Assembly: GCF_000702605.1 (NCBI RefSeq)
Contig: NZ_JNIR01000001.1
Location: 52,501-116,500 of the forward strand
Direction of reading: 5' to 3'
Source of the DNA: Exiguobacterium acetylicum DSM 20416
GTDB lineage: Bacteria > Bacillota > Bacilli > Exiguobacteriales > Exiguobacteriaceae
DNA: 64,000 bases
How positions within the stretch are numbered: position 1 is the first letter of the stretch; the number at the start of each line of letters is the position of its first letter. Positions 12,491 to 25,098 of the stretch are shown piece by piece. The notes under the pieces are model-generated. The model was not told where the DNA came from. It ran no database searches and worked only from the letters and a program-made list of their open reading frames with translations. Position numbers and translations under genes: made by a program.

Positions 12491-14007
12491 GAGCGTTAAT
12501 TAGTGTGTCGGATAAAACAGGAATCGTCGAATTAGGACGAGCGTTCCATGAAGCAGGTATCGAGCTCGTCTCGACAGGCGGAACACATCAAGCGTTAGAG
12601 GAAGCCGGGCTTCCGGTCATTGGTATCAGTGAAGTCACACAATTCCCAGAAATGCTCGATGGGCGTGTCAAAACGCTCCATCCAATGGTTCATGGTGGAT
12701 TACTCGGTCGTCGTGATCTTGAATCCCATCGTGAGCAGATGGCTGCGCAACAGATTCAACCGATTGATTTCGTCGTCGTCAATCTGTATCCGTTCAAGCA
12801 GACGGTCTTACAAGAAGACGTCGCCTATGCCGATGCGATCGAGAACATCGATATCGGTGGACCAAGCATGTTGCGTTCAGCGGCGAAAAACCACGCAGCT
12901 GTCACGGTCGTCGTCGACCCAGCTGATTACGAAACGGTCGTTGCCGAGATTCGTGAAGGCGGTACGACGTTTGAGACACGTCAACGTCTTGCGGCGAAAG
13001 CCTTCCGTCATACAGCGGCGTACGATGCGTTGATCGCGGATTATTTCTTGACACAAACAGGCGAGAAGTTCCCGGATCAGTTGACAATCACGCTTGAGAA
13101 AGTCCAGGATCTTCGTTATGGAGAAAATCCACACCAAGAAGCAGCCTTTTATAAAACACCAATTTACCGTGGAGCATCTCTCGCTTCAGCGAAACAGTTG
13201 CATGGTAAAGAGTTGTCGTATAACAACATTCAAGATGCGAACGCTGCACTCGAAATTCTCGACGAGTTCCGCGAAGCAGCAGCCGTCGTTGTTAAACACA
13301 TGAACCCGTGTGGTGTTGCCGTCGGTCCAACGATCGGAGAGGCATTCCGTCGCGCTCATGCAGCCGATCCGGTGTCGATCTTCGGTGGCATCGTCGCCTT
13401 GAACCGTGAAGTTGACTTAGAGACAGCAGAACAGTTAAGCGGTATCTTCCTTGAAATCATCATCGCCCCATCCTTCACGGAAGAAGCATTCGCCTTGTTG
13501 TCAGCGAAAAAGAACATCCGTCTACTTGAACTCGACGTCAAACGTGTCCAAGCAATCCGTTATACGGCAGTCGCTGGCGGCATGCTCGTCCAAGACAGTG
13601 ACGATGAGACGCTTGATGATGCAGCAGCACGCGTCGTGACAGACCGCAAGCCGACAGCAGCGGAATGGGAAGACTTGAAACTCGCATGGCGTGCCGTCAA
13701 ACATGTCAAGTCGAACGCGATCGTTCTCGCGAAGGACGAAGTGACGGTCGGTGTTGGTGCAGGACAGATGAACCGTGTTGGTTCAGCGAACATCGCGATT
13801 ACACAAGCCGGAGAAAAAGCAGTTGGTGCGTCACTTGCTTCCGATGCCTTCTTCCCAATGGGTGATACGGTCGAAGCGGCAGCAGCAGCTGGTATTACGG
13901 CAATCATTCAACCAGGCGGCTCGATTCGCGACCAAGAGTCGATCGATGCGTGTAACAAACATGGCATTACGATGGTCTTTACGAACGTTCGACATTTCAA
14001 ACACTAA
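12487..14007 (+). CDS. purH: Bifunctional AICAR transformylase / IMP cyclohydrolase PurH
   Basis: Performs the last two steps to IMP. 506 residues: an N-terminal MGS-like cyclohydrolase domain (about 1-195; [24 protein letters not shown] segment [13 protein letters not shown]) and a C-terminal transformylase with [11 protein letters not shown] near residue 270, the active-site Lys-His pair. The ATG at 12487 ([10 protein letters not shown]) overlaps the purN stop, with AAGAGGAGG upstream; the open extension to 12463 lies inside purN and is not used. Confidence 0.98.
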   Translation: MRALISVSDKTGIVELGRAFHEAGIELVSTGGTHQALEEAGLPVIGISEVTQFPEMLDGRVKTLHPMVHGGLLGRRDLESHREQMAAQQIQPIDFVVVNLYPFKQTVLQEDVAYADAIENIDIGGPSMLRSAAKNHAAVTVVVDPADYETVVAEIREGGTTFETRQRLAAKAFRHTAAYDALIADYFLTQTGEKFPDQLTITLEKVQDLRYGENPHQEAAFYKTPIYRGASLASAKQLHGKELSYNNIQDANAALEILDEFREAAAVVVKHMNPCGVAVGPTIGEAFRRAHAADPVSIFGGIVALNREVDLETAEQLSGIFLEIIIAPSFTEEAFALLSAKKNIRLLELDVKRVQAIRYTAVAGGMLVQDSDDETLDDAAARVVTDRKPTAAEWEDLKLAWRAVKHVKSNAIVLAKDEVTVGVGAGQMNRVGSANIAITQAGEKAVGASLASDAFFPMGDTVEAAAAAGITAIIQPGGSIRDQESIDACNKHGITMVFTNVRHFKH

Positions 14008-14022
14008 GCGGAGGCGATTTGA

Positions 14023-15285
14023 ATGAAGGTATTGGTGATTGGTAAAGGAGGGCGTGAACACGCGCTCGTCTGGAAGCTGGCACAGGATGAACGGATCGAG
14101 ACAGTGTATGCTGCGCCTGGGAATGCCGGGATGACACAAGCCACATGTGTTCCGATCGCCGAAGATGCTATCGATGAACTCGTGACGTTCGCACAAGACG
14201 AACAGATCGATTGGACGATTGTCGGACCAGAAGGACCACTTGTTCTCGGAGTCGTTAACGCCTTTCAGGCAGCGGGATTGCAGATCTTCGGACCAACACG
14301 GGAAGCGGCAGCGATCGAAGGAAGTAAGCAGTTCGCGAAAGAATTGATGGAGCGTGCCGGTATTCCGACCGCTGCTCATGCCGTCTTTACTTCAGCAGCA
14401 GACGCAGAGGCGTATGTTCGCAAAGCGGGTGCACCGATCGTCATCAAAGCCGACGGACTTGCTGCCGGAAAAGGAGTCACGGTCGCAGAAACCGTGGACC
14501 AAGCACTTGCAGCAATCCACGATACGTTTGCCGGGGAATACGGTCAACAAAGCAGCGTTGTCATCGAAGAATGCCTGGTCGGGGAAGAGTGTTCATTGAT
14601 GGCATTCGTGCACGAAGAGACCGTCATCCCGATGGTATTGTCGCAAGATCATAAACGGGCATTTGACGGTGATCTAGGTCCGAACACAGGAGGAATGGGC
14701 GCGTATTCTCCGCTTCCTCAGTGGGACGAAGCAGCGCTGACGACAGAAGCTGTTGATCGCATCATTCAGCCGCTCGTCGATCAGATGGCAAGCGAAGGAA
14801 TTCCGTTCACCGGCTTCCTCTATGCCGGTCTGATGCTGACGAAACAAGGACCGTTCGTCATCGAGTTCAATGCTCGGTTCGGTGATCCGGAAACAGAAGT
14901 CATTCTTCCGCGCTTAGAGACACCGTTGCTTGATGTCATCATGCCGCTGATAGACGGACAGATACCAGAAGTCGTTTGGACGGATCAAGCAGCTGTCGGT
15001 GTCGTCGTCGCAGCAGAAGGATATCCGGAAGCACCAAAAACGGGACAAGCGATTCCACTTGATCAGATTGGGGACGGTCTTCTCGTCTTTCATGCCGGAA
15101 CGGCAGAACGAGACGATCAACTTGTCTCAGCCGGTGGACGTGTCCTCGTATGTGTCAGCCGTGCCGAGACGATCGAGCAGGCTGTCGAACAGGTCTATGC
15201 GAACTTACCAGACGTGACGGACCAGCCATTCTTTTACCGAACTGATATCGCTCAAAAAGCCTTTCGTGCCTCGCATGAATCATGA
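14023..15285 (+). CDS. purD: GAR synthetase PurD
   Basis: Phosphoribosylamine-glycine ligase, an ATP-grasp enzyme. 420 residues. Motifs: VIGKGGREHALVWKL at the N-terminus, IKADGLAAGKGVTVA near 146, the LGPNTGGMGAYSPLP segment near 223, and EFNARFGDPETE near 283, which carries metal ligands. Last gene of the purine operon, 15 nt after purH with GCGGAGG as ribosome-binding site, and followed by a strong terminator. Confidence 0.98.
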   Translation: MKVLVIGKGGREHALVWKLAQDERIETVYAAPGNAGMTQATCVPIAEDAIDELVTFAQDEQIDWTIVGPEGPLVLGVVNAFQAAGLQIFGPTREAAAIEGSKQFAKELMERAGIPTAAHAVFTSAADAEAYVRKAGAPIVIKADGLAAGKGVTVAETVDQALAAIHDTFAGEYGQQSSVVIEECLVGEECSLMAFVHEETVIPMVLSQDHKRAFDGDLGPNTGGMGAYSPLPQWDEAALTTEAVDRIIQPLVDQMASEGIPFTGFLYAGLMLTKQGPFVIEFNARFGDPETEVILPRLETPLLDVIMPLIDGQIPEVVWTDQAAVGVVVAAEGYPEAPKTGQAIPLDQIGDGLLVFHAGTAERDDQLVSAGGRVLVCVSRAETIEQAVEQVYANLPDVTDQPFFYRTDIAQKAFRASHES

Positions 15286-15293
15286 TATTTGTA

Positions 15294-15328
15294 CCAGACG
15301 TGCTCGAAGGAGTCGCGTCTGGTTTTTT
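15294..15328 (+). terminator. Terminator of the purine operon
   Basis: CCAGACGTG / CGCGTCTGG stem (9 bp including a G-U pair) with an 11-nt loop and TTTTTTG. It lies directly after purD. Confidence 0.92.
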
Positions 15329-15417
15329 GTTTCTTGGCGAAGTGCACGAAAAGATTTGTCTTCCATGGCGAATTTGTGTTATTTTGACCAAATGAATCCG
15401 GAACGGGGCAAAACTTC

Positions 15418-15470
15418 TTGAAACTTACTTAGCAACATTTTAGTATAAGAACTATAAGAAAGCGTTTTCA
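15418..15470 (+). promoter_or_regulatory. yerA promoter with cre-like site
   Basis: TTGAAA at 15418-15423 and TAGTAT at 15441-15446, 17 nt apart, form a plausible sigma-A promoter. AGAAAGCGTTTTCA at 15457-15470 matches the CcpA operator consensus TGWAARCGYTWNCW at 13 of 14 positions and lies in the early transcribed region just before the yerA ribosome-binding site, where bound CcpA usually represses. CcpA control is inferred. Confidence 0.55.
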
Positions 15471-15495
15471 ATAAAACAAAGGAGGTCGAGCTTTC

Positions 15496-17235
15496 GTGAA
15501 AAAAAATTGTGGAAGATCCCCTTGGACGAAATCTGAAGTACGAACACACCAAGCGGTCATCAGCGGAAAGCTTGCACCGACACTTGTCATACAGAATGCC
15601 ACTTACCTGAATCATGGTGTCAAAGCATGGCGGACGGCGAATATCTGGATTAGTGGCGACCGGATCGTCTATGTCGGTCCAGAGATGCCGGAACAAGCCG
15701 ATGCGTATCATGATGCGACAGGTCAATATATCGTACCCGGTTACATTGAACCCCATGCCCATCCGTTCCAACTTTACAATCCAGCGAGTCTTGCAAAATT
15801 CGCAGCAGAGCGGGGAACATCGACGCTCGTAAACGACAACATGTTGTTATTATTAGAGCCGACGGAGCAAGCGTTTGCTCAGGTCGAGGCGCTAGCAGAC
15901 TTACCGACCTCAATGTACTGGTGGGCACGACTCGACGCACAAACCGAGCTTGATGCCGACAGTATCTCGATCGATAATCGCCGGATTCAAGCGTGGCTCA
16001 AGCATCCACAAGTCATCCAAGCGGGAGAGTTGACGGGATGGCCACGTCTCTCGCAAGGGGATGATGAACTGCTTCACTGGATGCAGGATGCGATCAAACT
16101 CGGAAAACCAATCGAAGGTCATTTCCCTGGGGCTTCAGCGAAGACGTTGACGAAGATGGCGCTGTACGGCGTGACGAGTGATCACGAAGCGATGACGGTC
16201 GAAGAGGCGATGACACGTCTTGAACTCGGCTACACGACGACGATTCGTTATTCATCGATTCGTCCGGATCTACCGGATATCTTTAAAGGTCTCGTCGAAG
16301 CAGGGTTGACGCAGTTCGATAAGGTGCTAGTGACGACGGATGGTTCAACGCCGTCCTTCTATAAAGCGGGCATGATGGATGAGACGATCCGATTGATGCT
16401 TGAGGCGGGCATTCCGGTCGAAGAAGCGTACCGGATTGCATCGTACAATGCAGCGCGTCACTTTAATCTCGATCATCTACTTGGGAGTATCGCACCAGGA
16501 CGAATCGCGCATCTTAATTTCCTTGAGGCAAAAGATGCCCCGACACCTGTCGCTGTACTTGCGCGCGGCACATGGGTCCGTCAAGCAGACATCCCATGTT
16601 ACCCGGCAGAAGCGCTTGATGCAGTCTATGCGCTCATGCCACGCTCGGAAGTCCAGGTTTCCTTAACGGAACAGGATTTTTCGTTTAGCATGCCGGTTGG
16701 TCTTGAAATGGTCAATTCCGTCATCATGAAACTCTATCAAGTCGAACACGATACAAGTGTACCTGTTCTACCGGCAGGATGTGATGAATCCTTCCTGATG
16801 CTACTCGACCGGGAAGGGAAGTGGCGACTGAATACCGTTCTGAAAAACTTTGCGACACAAGTCGGAGGTCTCGTCAGTTCGTACTCGATCAGCGGTGATA
16901 TTTTGATGATCGGTAAATCGAAACGAGACATGCAAGTCGCGTTTGATCGAATGAAAGCGTTCGGCGGCGGAATCGTTCTCGTTGAGAATGGTGAAGTCAT
17001 CGCTGAAGTTCCGTTGACCTTGATGGGGCAGACGTCCGACCTGCCACTCGAAGATTTGATCGTTCAAGAAACGGCTCTCCGGGAAGCCTTGTTCGAACGC
17101 GGTTATGCGTTTGAAGATCCTGTCTATACGTTGCTATTCCTAGCATCGACACACTTGCCATATGTACGGATCACACCACAAGGTATTTACGAAGTCCTTC
17201 GGAAAAAAGTCCTTTTCCCAGCGATTTTGCGATGA
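15496..17235 (+). CDS. yerA: Adenine deaminase-like amidohydrolase YerA
   Basis: A 579-residue amidohydrolase-superfamily protein related to adenine deaminase. The metal-binding strand is PGYIEPHAHPFQLYNP (about 78-93); later ligand segments are EGHFPG, SDHEAMTVEEA and VTTDGSTP. The C-terminal Ade-type domain contains the GGGIVLVENGEV segment. It follows purD in B. subtilis as well, so it is the YerA orthologue. The substrate is not established; adenine deamination is plausible, but a second, canonical Ade lies at 60387. GTG start with AAAGGAGG about 9 nt upstream. It is transcribed from its own promoter after the purine terminator and carries a cre-like site. Confidence 0.9.
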   Translation: MKKNCGRSPWTKSEVRTHQAVISGKLAPTLVIQNATYLNHGVKAWRTANIWISGDRIVYVGPEMPEQADAYHDATGQYIVPGYIEPHAHPFQLYNPASLAKFAAERGTSTLVNDNMLLLLEPTEQAFAQVEALADLPTSMYWWARLDAQTELDADSISIDNRRIQAWLKHPQVIQAGELTGWPRLSQGDDELLHWMQDAIKLGKPIEGHFPGASAKTLTKMALYGVTSDHEAMTVEEAMTRLELGYTTTIRYSSIRPDLPDIFKGLVEAGLTQFDKVLVTTDGSTPSFYKAGMMDETIRLMLEAGIPVEEAYRIASYNAARHFNLDHLLGSIAPGRIAHLNFLEAKDAPTPVAVLARGTWVRQADIPCYPAEALDAVYALMPRSEVQVSLTEQDFSFSMPVGLEMVNSVIMKLYQVEHDTSVPVLPAGCDESFLMLLDREGKWRLNTVLKNFATQVGGLVSSYSISGDILMIGKSKRDMQVAFDRMKAFGGGIVLVENGEVIAEVPLTLMGQTSDLPLEDLIVQETALREALFERGYAFEDPVYTLLFLASTHLPYVRITPQGIYEVLRKKVLFPAILR

Positions 17236-17238
17236 CGC

Positions 17239-17267
17239 TTGAATTTTAAAACGTCGCGCTTTAAACT
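17239..17267 (+). promoter_or_regulatory. Putative yerC promoter with spacer dyad
   Basis: TTGAAT (17239-17244) and TAAACT (17262-17267) are 17 nt apart. The spacer and -10 box hold an imperfect dyad, TTTAAA-A-CG-TCG-CG-C-TTTAAA (17245-17265), centred at 17255. A repressor binding here would block RNA polymerase. YerC belongs to the TrpR-like helix-turn-helix family, so autoregulation is a reasonable guess. Confidence 0.45.
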
Positions 17268-17303
17268 ATTAAAGAGCAATTGAATGGGAAAGGGAGTCAC
17301 AAG

Positions 17304-17618
17304 ATGCAACTCGATAAATTGCGTGGAAAAGAATTGGATCAGTTATTTACAGCCATCATGAAGATGGATTCATTAGAAGATTGTTATACGTTGTTCGAAG
17401 ACTTAGCGACCGTCAACGAAATCCAGGCGCTCGCCCAACGTCTTGAAGTCGCACGTCAATTACGTGAAGGCAATACGTATCACAAAATCGAAAAGGCGAC
17501 CGGTGCTTCAACAGCAACGATCTCGCGTGTCAAACGTTGCTTGAACTACGGTTCGGGCGGTTATGATCTGGCGCTTGCCCGCCTAGGTCTTATCGAGCAA
17601 GAAGTAGCGGATAACTAA
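17304..17618 (+). CDS. yerC: TrpR-like DNA-binding protein YerC
   Basis: A 104-residue protein of the YerC/YecD TrpR-related family, the same length as in B. subtilis. Helix-turn-helix evidence: LAQRLEVARQLREGNTYHKIEKATGAS with a recognition helix around STATISRVKRCL (about 70-83). Target and ligand are unknown. The ATG at 17304 (MQLDKLRGKE) has AAAGGGA 8 nt upstream; a TTG at 17280 is possible but poorly supported. Its stop codon lies in the loop of a 15-bp hairpin. It sits between yerA and the potassium transporter gene; B. subtilis yerB, which lies between yerA and yerC there, is missing here. Confidence 0.92.
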   Translation: MQLDKLRGKELDQLFTAIMKMDSLEDCYTLFEDLATVNEIQALAQRLEVARQLREGNTYHKIEKATGASTATISRVKRCLNYGSGGYDLALARLGLIEQEVADN

Positions 17619-17634
17619 TGTTATCCGCTACTTC
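17601..17634 (+). repeat. 15-bp perfect hairpin spanning the yerC stop codon
   Basis: GAAGTAGCGGATAAC-TAAT-GTTATCCGCTACTTC: a perfect 15-bp stem whose 4-nt loop contains the yerC TAA. It is followed by TATGAAGGAGG, not by Ts, so it is not a classical terminator; the ribosome-binding site of the next gene starts just beyond the 3' arm. Confidence 0.95.
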
Positions 17635-17655
17635 TATGAAGGAGGGCGCACCGAT

Positions 17656-19035
17656 ATGGATTTTGCGTTACAACATAAAATTCAACATTTCATTCGAAGG
17701 CTGACGCCCATCCAGTCGCTCGTCATCATCTACTTCGTTGCGGTCATCATCGGAATCATCATGCTCGGTCTGCCGTGGTCGACCAAGGGAGACTATAACT
17801 GGGATTTCACGGACCTCGTCTTCATGGCGGTCAGTTGTGTCAGTGTCACTGGTTTGACGACGGTCTCGGTCTCAGAAACCTTCACGACGTTCGGCTACTT
17901 CATGATCATGATTCTAGTGCAAGTCAGCGGGATCGGCTTGATGTCGCTTCATATCGCGATGTGGGTCATTCTCGGAAAACGAATCGGCTTTCGAGAACGT
18001 CAACTCGTCGTTCGAGATCAGAACCAGACGACGATGCAAGGGGTCGTCAAATACATTCGCGAAGTCATCTTGATCATCGTCTCGATTGAATTGATCGGGG
18101 CATTGATTCTCGGGCTGTACTATACGAAATACTTTCCGACACTCGGTGAAGCGATGCTCCAAGGACTGTTCGGATCGGTCAGTGCGACGACGAACGCTGG
18201 TTTTGACATCACGGGCGAATCGTTACTACCGTTTCGCGGTGATTTGTTCGTCGTCTTCATGCAAATCTTGTTACTGACACTTGGTGCAATTGGGTTTCCA
18301 GTACTCGTCGAAGTCCGGCGCTACATCTCGTACCGGGCGACACGTCAAGCGACACGTCAACCGTATCATTTTTCACTCTTTACGAAATTGACAGCGTCAA
18401 CGTTCTTCATTCTCGTCCTATTCGGAACGGTAGCATTGCTGCTATTTGAATGGAACCAATCCTTCAAAGGTCTACCGATCGATGAGAAGCTTGTCGACGC
18501 CTTGTTCCAATCCGTCACGACCCGAAACGGGGGATTGACGACGGTCGACATCACGTCCTTCTCGCAGGCATCGATTTTCGTCTTGTCGCTCTTGATGTTC
18601 ATCGGAGCGTCACCGTCTTCCGTTGGTGGGGGGATTCGAACGACGACGTTCGCTGTCGCCGTTTTGAGTGTCATCGCCTTCATCCGAGGCGAATACGGGA
18701 TTAAAATCTTTGGTCGTGAGATCGGTCAGTCGGACATCTGGAAAGCATTCGTCGTCATTGTCGTCTCAACGGGTGTGACGATGGTCGGATTAATCGTCTT
18801 GTTACTTGTCGAAGACGCACCGTTCCTCGTGCTGTTTTTTGAAGCTTGTTCAGCGTTCGGAACGACCGGTCTATCGCTCGGCATCACGGATCAATTATCG
18901 GATATCGGAAAATGGACGTTGTCTGTGCTGATGTTCATTGGTCGAATCGGTGTCATCTCGTTCGTTCTTCTGTTGAAAGCGAACCAACCGAAACGTAACT
19001 ACAATTATCCGAAGGAATCCGTCATTATCGGATAA
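17656..19035 (+). CDS. KtrB/KtrD-type potassium uptake channel subunit
   Basis: A 459-residue membrane protein of the Trk/Ktr/HKT superfamily with four membrane-pore-membrane repeats. The selectivity-filter strands are visible in order: SVTGLTTVS, TTNAGFDITG, TTRNGGLTTVD and FGTTGLSLG, each with the diagnostic glycine. It is expected to form K+ (Na+-stimulated) uptake channels gated by a cytoplasmic RCK ring (KtrA/KtrC), but no RCK gene lies nearby, so the partner must be encoded elsewhere, as with B. subtilis KtrD. ATG at 17656 follows GAAGGAGGG. It comes 37 nt after yerC and may be transcribed with it through the hairpin. Confidence 0.93.
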   Translation: MDFALQHKIQHFIRRLTPIQSLVIIYFVAVIIGIIMLGLPWSTKGDYNWDFTDLVFMAVSCVSVTGLTTVSVSETFTTFGYFMIMILVQVSGIGLMSLHIAMWVILGKRIGFRERQLVVRDQNQTTMQGVVKYIREVILIIVSIELIGALILGLYYTKYFPTLGEAMLQGLFGSVSATTNAGFDITGESLLPFRGDLFVVFMQILLLTLGAIGFPVLVEVRRYISYRATRQATRQPYHFSLFTKLTASTFFILVLFGTVALLLFEWNQSFKGLPIDEKLVDALFQSVTTRNGGLTTVDITSFSQASIFVLSLLMFIGASPSSVGGGIRTTTFAVAVLSVIAFIRGEYGIKIFGREIGQSDIWKAFVVIVVSTGVTMVGLIVLLLVEDAPFLVLFFEACSAFGTTGLSLGITDQLSDIGKWTLSVLMFIGRIGVISFVLLLKANQPKRNYNYPKESVIIG

Positions 19036-19047
19036 GGAGGCTCTTTT

Positions 19048-19272
19048 ATGAAACGTGCCTTTTGGATCAACTTTGCCTATATCTTTGCTGTGCCTGTCTT
19101 ACCGTTTTTGGCGCTCGTCAATGGTCGAGCACTCTGTTCACCGGATTCACCGTTACTGGACGTCCCGGTACTCGGCTTCTTTTTAGCAGAACCGTGGGCG
19201 TTCGTGCCGGTATATGCCGTTTTTGCGTTGTTACTGGCGTCACTCTTGACGAAACGACGGACACGCGTCTAA
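19048..19272 (+). CDS. Small two-helix membrane protein, unknown
   Basis: A 74-residue hydrophobic protein that I do not recognise. Two predicted membrane segments: about 5-25 (WINFAYIFAVPVLPFLALV) and 46-68 (LAEPWAFVPVYAVFALLLA), then a basic tail KRRTRV. Codon use resembles its neighbours. It starts 12 nt after the Ktr-type gene with TAAGGAGG as a good ribosome-binding site and ends at a strong terminator, so it is co-transcribed with the potassium channel gene. A channel-associated role is only a guess from position. Confidence 0.75.
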   Translation: MKRAFWINFAYIFAVPVLPFLALVNGRALCSPDSPLLDVPVLGFFLAEPWAFVPVYAVFALLLASLLTKRRTRV

Positions 19273-19302
19273 CCATCTCGCCCTGCGCGAGATGGTTTTT
19301 TG
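19271..19302 (+). terminator. Terminator after the Ktr operon
   Basis: AACCATCTCGC / GCGAGATGGTT, 11 bp, loop CCTGC-like, then TTTTTTG. It begins at the stop codon of the small membrane protein. Confidence 0.93.
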
Positions 19303-19346
19303 TTTTATACTGAATGTGGAATGAGAAAGAGAGGATGGGACGAACC

Positions 19347-20030
19347 GTGTTATTACCTTTTAATGAATGGCGACATGTCTTTAAACTAGATCCAGCAAAA
19401 ACAATCGATGATGCTAGCCTACAGGCGATTGCGACGTCCGGAACGGATGCGATCCTCGTCGGTGGAACGGATGACATCACACTCGATGCGACGCTTGATC
19501 TCTTGATGCGCTTGCGACGGTATCCCGTTGCAGTGGCACTTGAGATTTCAGAACTCGAAGCCGCGACGATGGGATTCGATACGTATTTGACACCGACGGT
19601 CCTGAATGCCGGGACGTTAGAGTACGTCGTTGAAAAACAAGTCGAGGCGTTAGAACAAGTCGGTCATATGCTGGCGCACGCTGATCTTGTCGGGGAAGGG
19701 TATATCGTCCTGAATCCTGATGCGAAGGTCGCGCACGTGACACAAGCAAAACCGTTAACGTTAGATGAGACCGTCGCTTATGCGCAGTTAGCGGATAGTG
19801 TCTTCCGTCTACCGGTCGTGTATCTCGAATACAGCGGCGTTTACGGGGAAGCGGAACGAGTCGCAGCCGTTCGCGACGTCTTGAAGCAGGCACGCCTGTT
19901 TTACGGTGGTGGCATCGACTCTGAGGAGCGAGCGCGTGAGATGCTGCAGTATGCGGATACGATCGTCGTTGGAAACGTCATTTATGAGGATTTAAAAGCA
20001 GCGCTTGCGACAGTCGCGGCGACACGATAA
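19347..20030 (+). CDS. pcrB: Heptaprenylglyceryl phosphate synthase PcrB
   Basis: Transfers a heptaprenyl group to sn-glycerol-1-phosphate, forming an archaeal-type ether lipid precursor in Bacillales. TIM barrel. Motifs: EWRHVFKLDPAK at the N-terminus, SGTDAILVGGTDD, YLEYSGVYG and the phosphate-binding FYGGGIDSEE plus VVGNVIYED. The GTG at 19347 gives 227 residues and matches the family N-terminus; ATGs at 19335 and 19314 are alternatives, but 19335 has its Shine-Dalgarno directly abutting. It is adjacent to pcrA, as in Bacillus. Confidence 0.93.
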   Translation: MLLPFNEWRHVFKLDPAKTIDDASLQAIATSGTDAILVGGTDDITLDATLDLLMRLRRYPVAVALEISELEAATMGFDTYLTPTVLNAGTLEYVVEKQVEALEQVGHMLAHADLVGEGYIVLNPDAKVAHVTQAKPLTLDETVAYAQLADSVFRLPVVYLEYSGVYGEAERVAAVRDVLKQARLFYGGGIDSEERAREMLQYADTIVVGNVIYEDLKAALATVAATR

Positions 20031-20075
20031 AATATAGGAACAAAAGTTCGGAATATAAGAAATGAGGCTATTGAT

Positions 20076-24310
<4,235 letters not shown>

Positions 24311-24331
24311 GAAGAATAAATGAGAACGATC

Positions 24332-24364
24332 AAATAAAAAGGAAGGCGGAATTCCGCCTTCCTT
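24332..24364. terminator. Bidirectional terminator between ligA and the sortase gene
   Basis: AAAGGAAGGCGG-AATT-CCGCCTTCCTTT is a perfect 12-bp stem with A/T tracts on both sides, suited to end ligA (+) and the convergent sortase gene (-). Confidence 0.9.
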
Positions 24365-24382
24365 TATTCATGTTCATCTTTC

Positions 24383-24964
24383 TCACGAAGCAATCGTCTC
24401 GCTCCGAATCAAAGTACCTTGTTTGATGAGACGATTCGTTGCCGTTTCCGGAGGATCACATGTGATTAATGTGATGGTTGGAGAAGCGACAGATTGGTCG
24501 AGGACGGACAATGTCGTCGGTGTGACAAGACGACTGGATGTGATGCGGTACGTATACCGATGCGTTTTTGTTGTGACGACGACGGTATCACCTTTTTTGA
24601 CGTCAGGTAGACGATTGAAGTGAAGCCCTTCCGTGAAACTGCGGTGTCCGGCGAGCGCATAATTGCCTTTCCCGGGTGATCCGGTTTCTGGAATATGACC
24701 GATACTTCGGTCGAGGACTGCTGTCGTCGAGCCTTCTAAGATGACTTGCTCGAAATCAATGCTTGGAATCGAGAGCAGTCCAACACCTGATTTCGCGAGC
24801 GGTTGTTTAGTCTCTTTCGCATCGACAGTCTTTAGACTTTTCGTCCATTGTTCCTTTAAATTGGCTGCCTCTTGTTCACGCTGATAGTCACTGATGAAGG
24901 GCCAGGCAATAAGGGCGATGCCTGCCAGTAAAAAAAGCAGACCGATGAATTTACGACGTGTCAT
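24383..24964 (-). CDS. Sortase (class A/D-like transpeptidase)
   Basis: A membrane-anchored transpeptidase that joins LPXTG-type surface proteins to the cell wall. 193 residues: N-terminal signal-anchor (about 6-25), then the sortase beta-barrel with His107 (ALAGHRS), Cys169 (TLITCD) and Arg178 (NRLI), the catalytic triad of the family. The short size and lack of a C-terminal membrane segment fit class A or D; I cannot separate these by eye. ATG is preceded by GAAAGGAC with a hairpin just upstream. It is inserted antisense between ligA and camS, which are neighbours in B. subtilis. No substrate with a sorting signal is in the window. Confidence 0.9.
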   Translation of the reverse strand: MTRRKFIGLLFLLAGIALIAWPFISDYQREQEAANLKEQWTKSLKTVDAKETKQPLAKSGVGLLSIPSIDFEQVILEGSTTAVLDRSIGHIPETGSPGKGNYALAGHRSFTEGLHFNRLPDVKKGDTVVVTTKTHRYTYRITSSRLVTPTTLSVLDQSVASPTITLITCDPPETATNRLIKQGTLIRSETIAS

Positions 24965-24981
24965 AAGAAAAAGTCCTTTCG

Positions 24982-25008
24982 GATACGCTAAGGCGTATCA
25001 TCTTTTTT
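24982..25008. repeat. Hairpin in the sortase/camS divergent region
   Basis: GATACGC-TAAG-GCGTATC (7 bp, perfect) followed on the + strand by ATCTTTTTT. Read on +, it looks like a small terminator that could stop ligA read-through before camS. Read on -, it lies immediately upstream of the sortase ribosome-binding site and could affect its mRNA. Confidence 0.6.
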
Positions 25009-25098
25009 GAAAATCAGGGGAAAACTTGTCCTTCCCCGATGGAAAACGATTCTGTTATGATAAAGAGAACGATTTAAAAACATGGGGTGCAAATAGAG

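Noticed and set aside
13831-14379. 182-residue minus-strand frame across the purH-purD junction
   Set aside because: Shadow frame opposite two well-supported genes, with no ribosome-binding site or family features.
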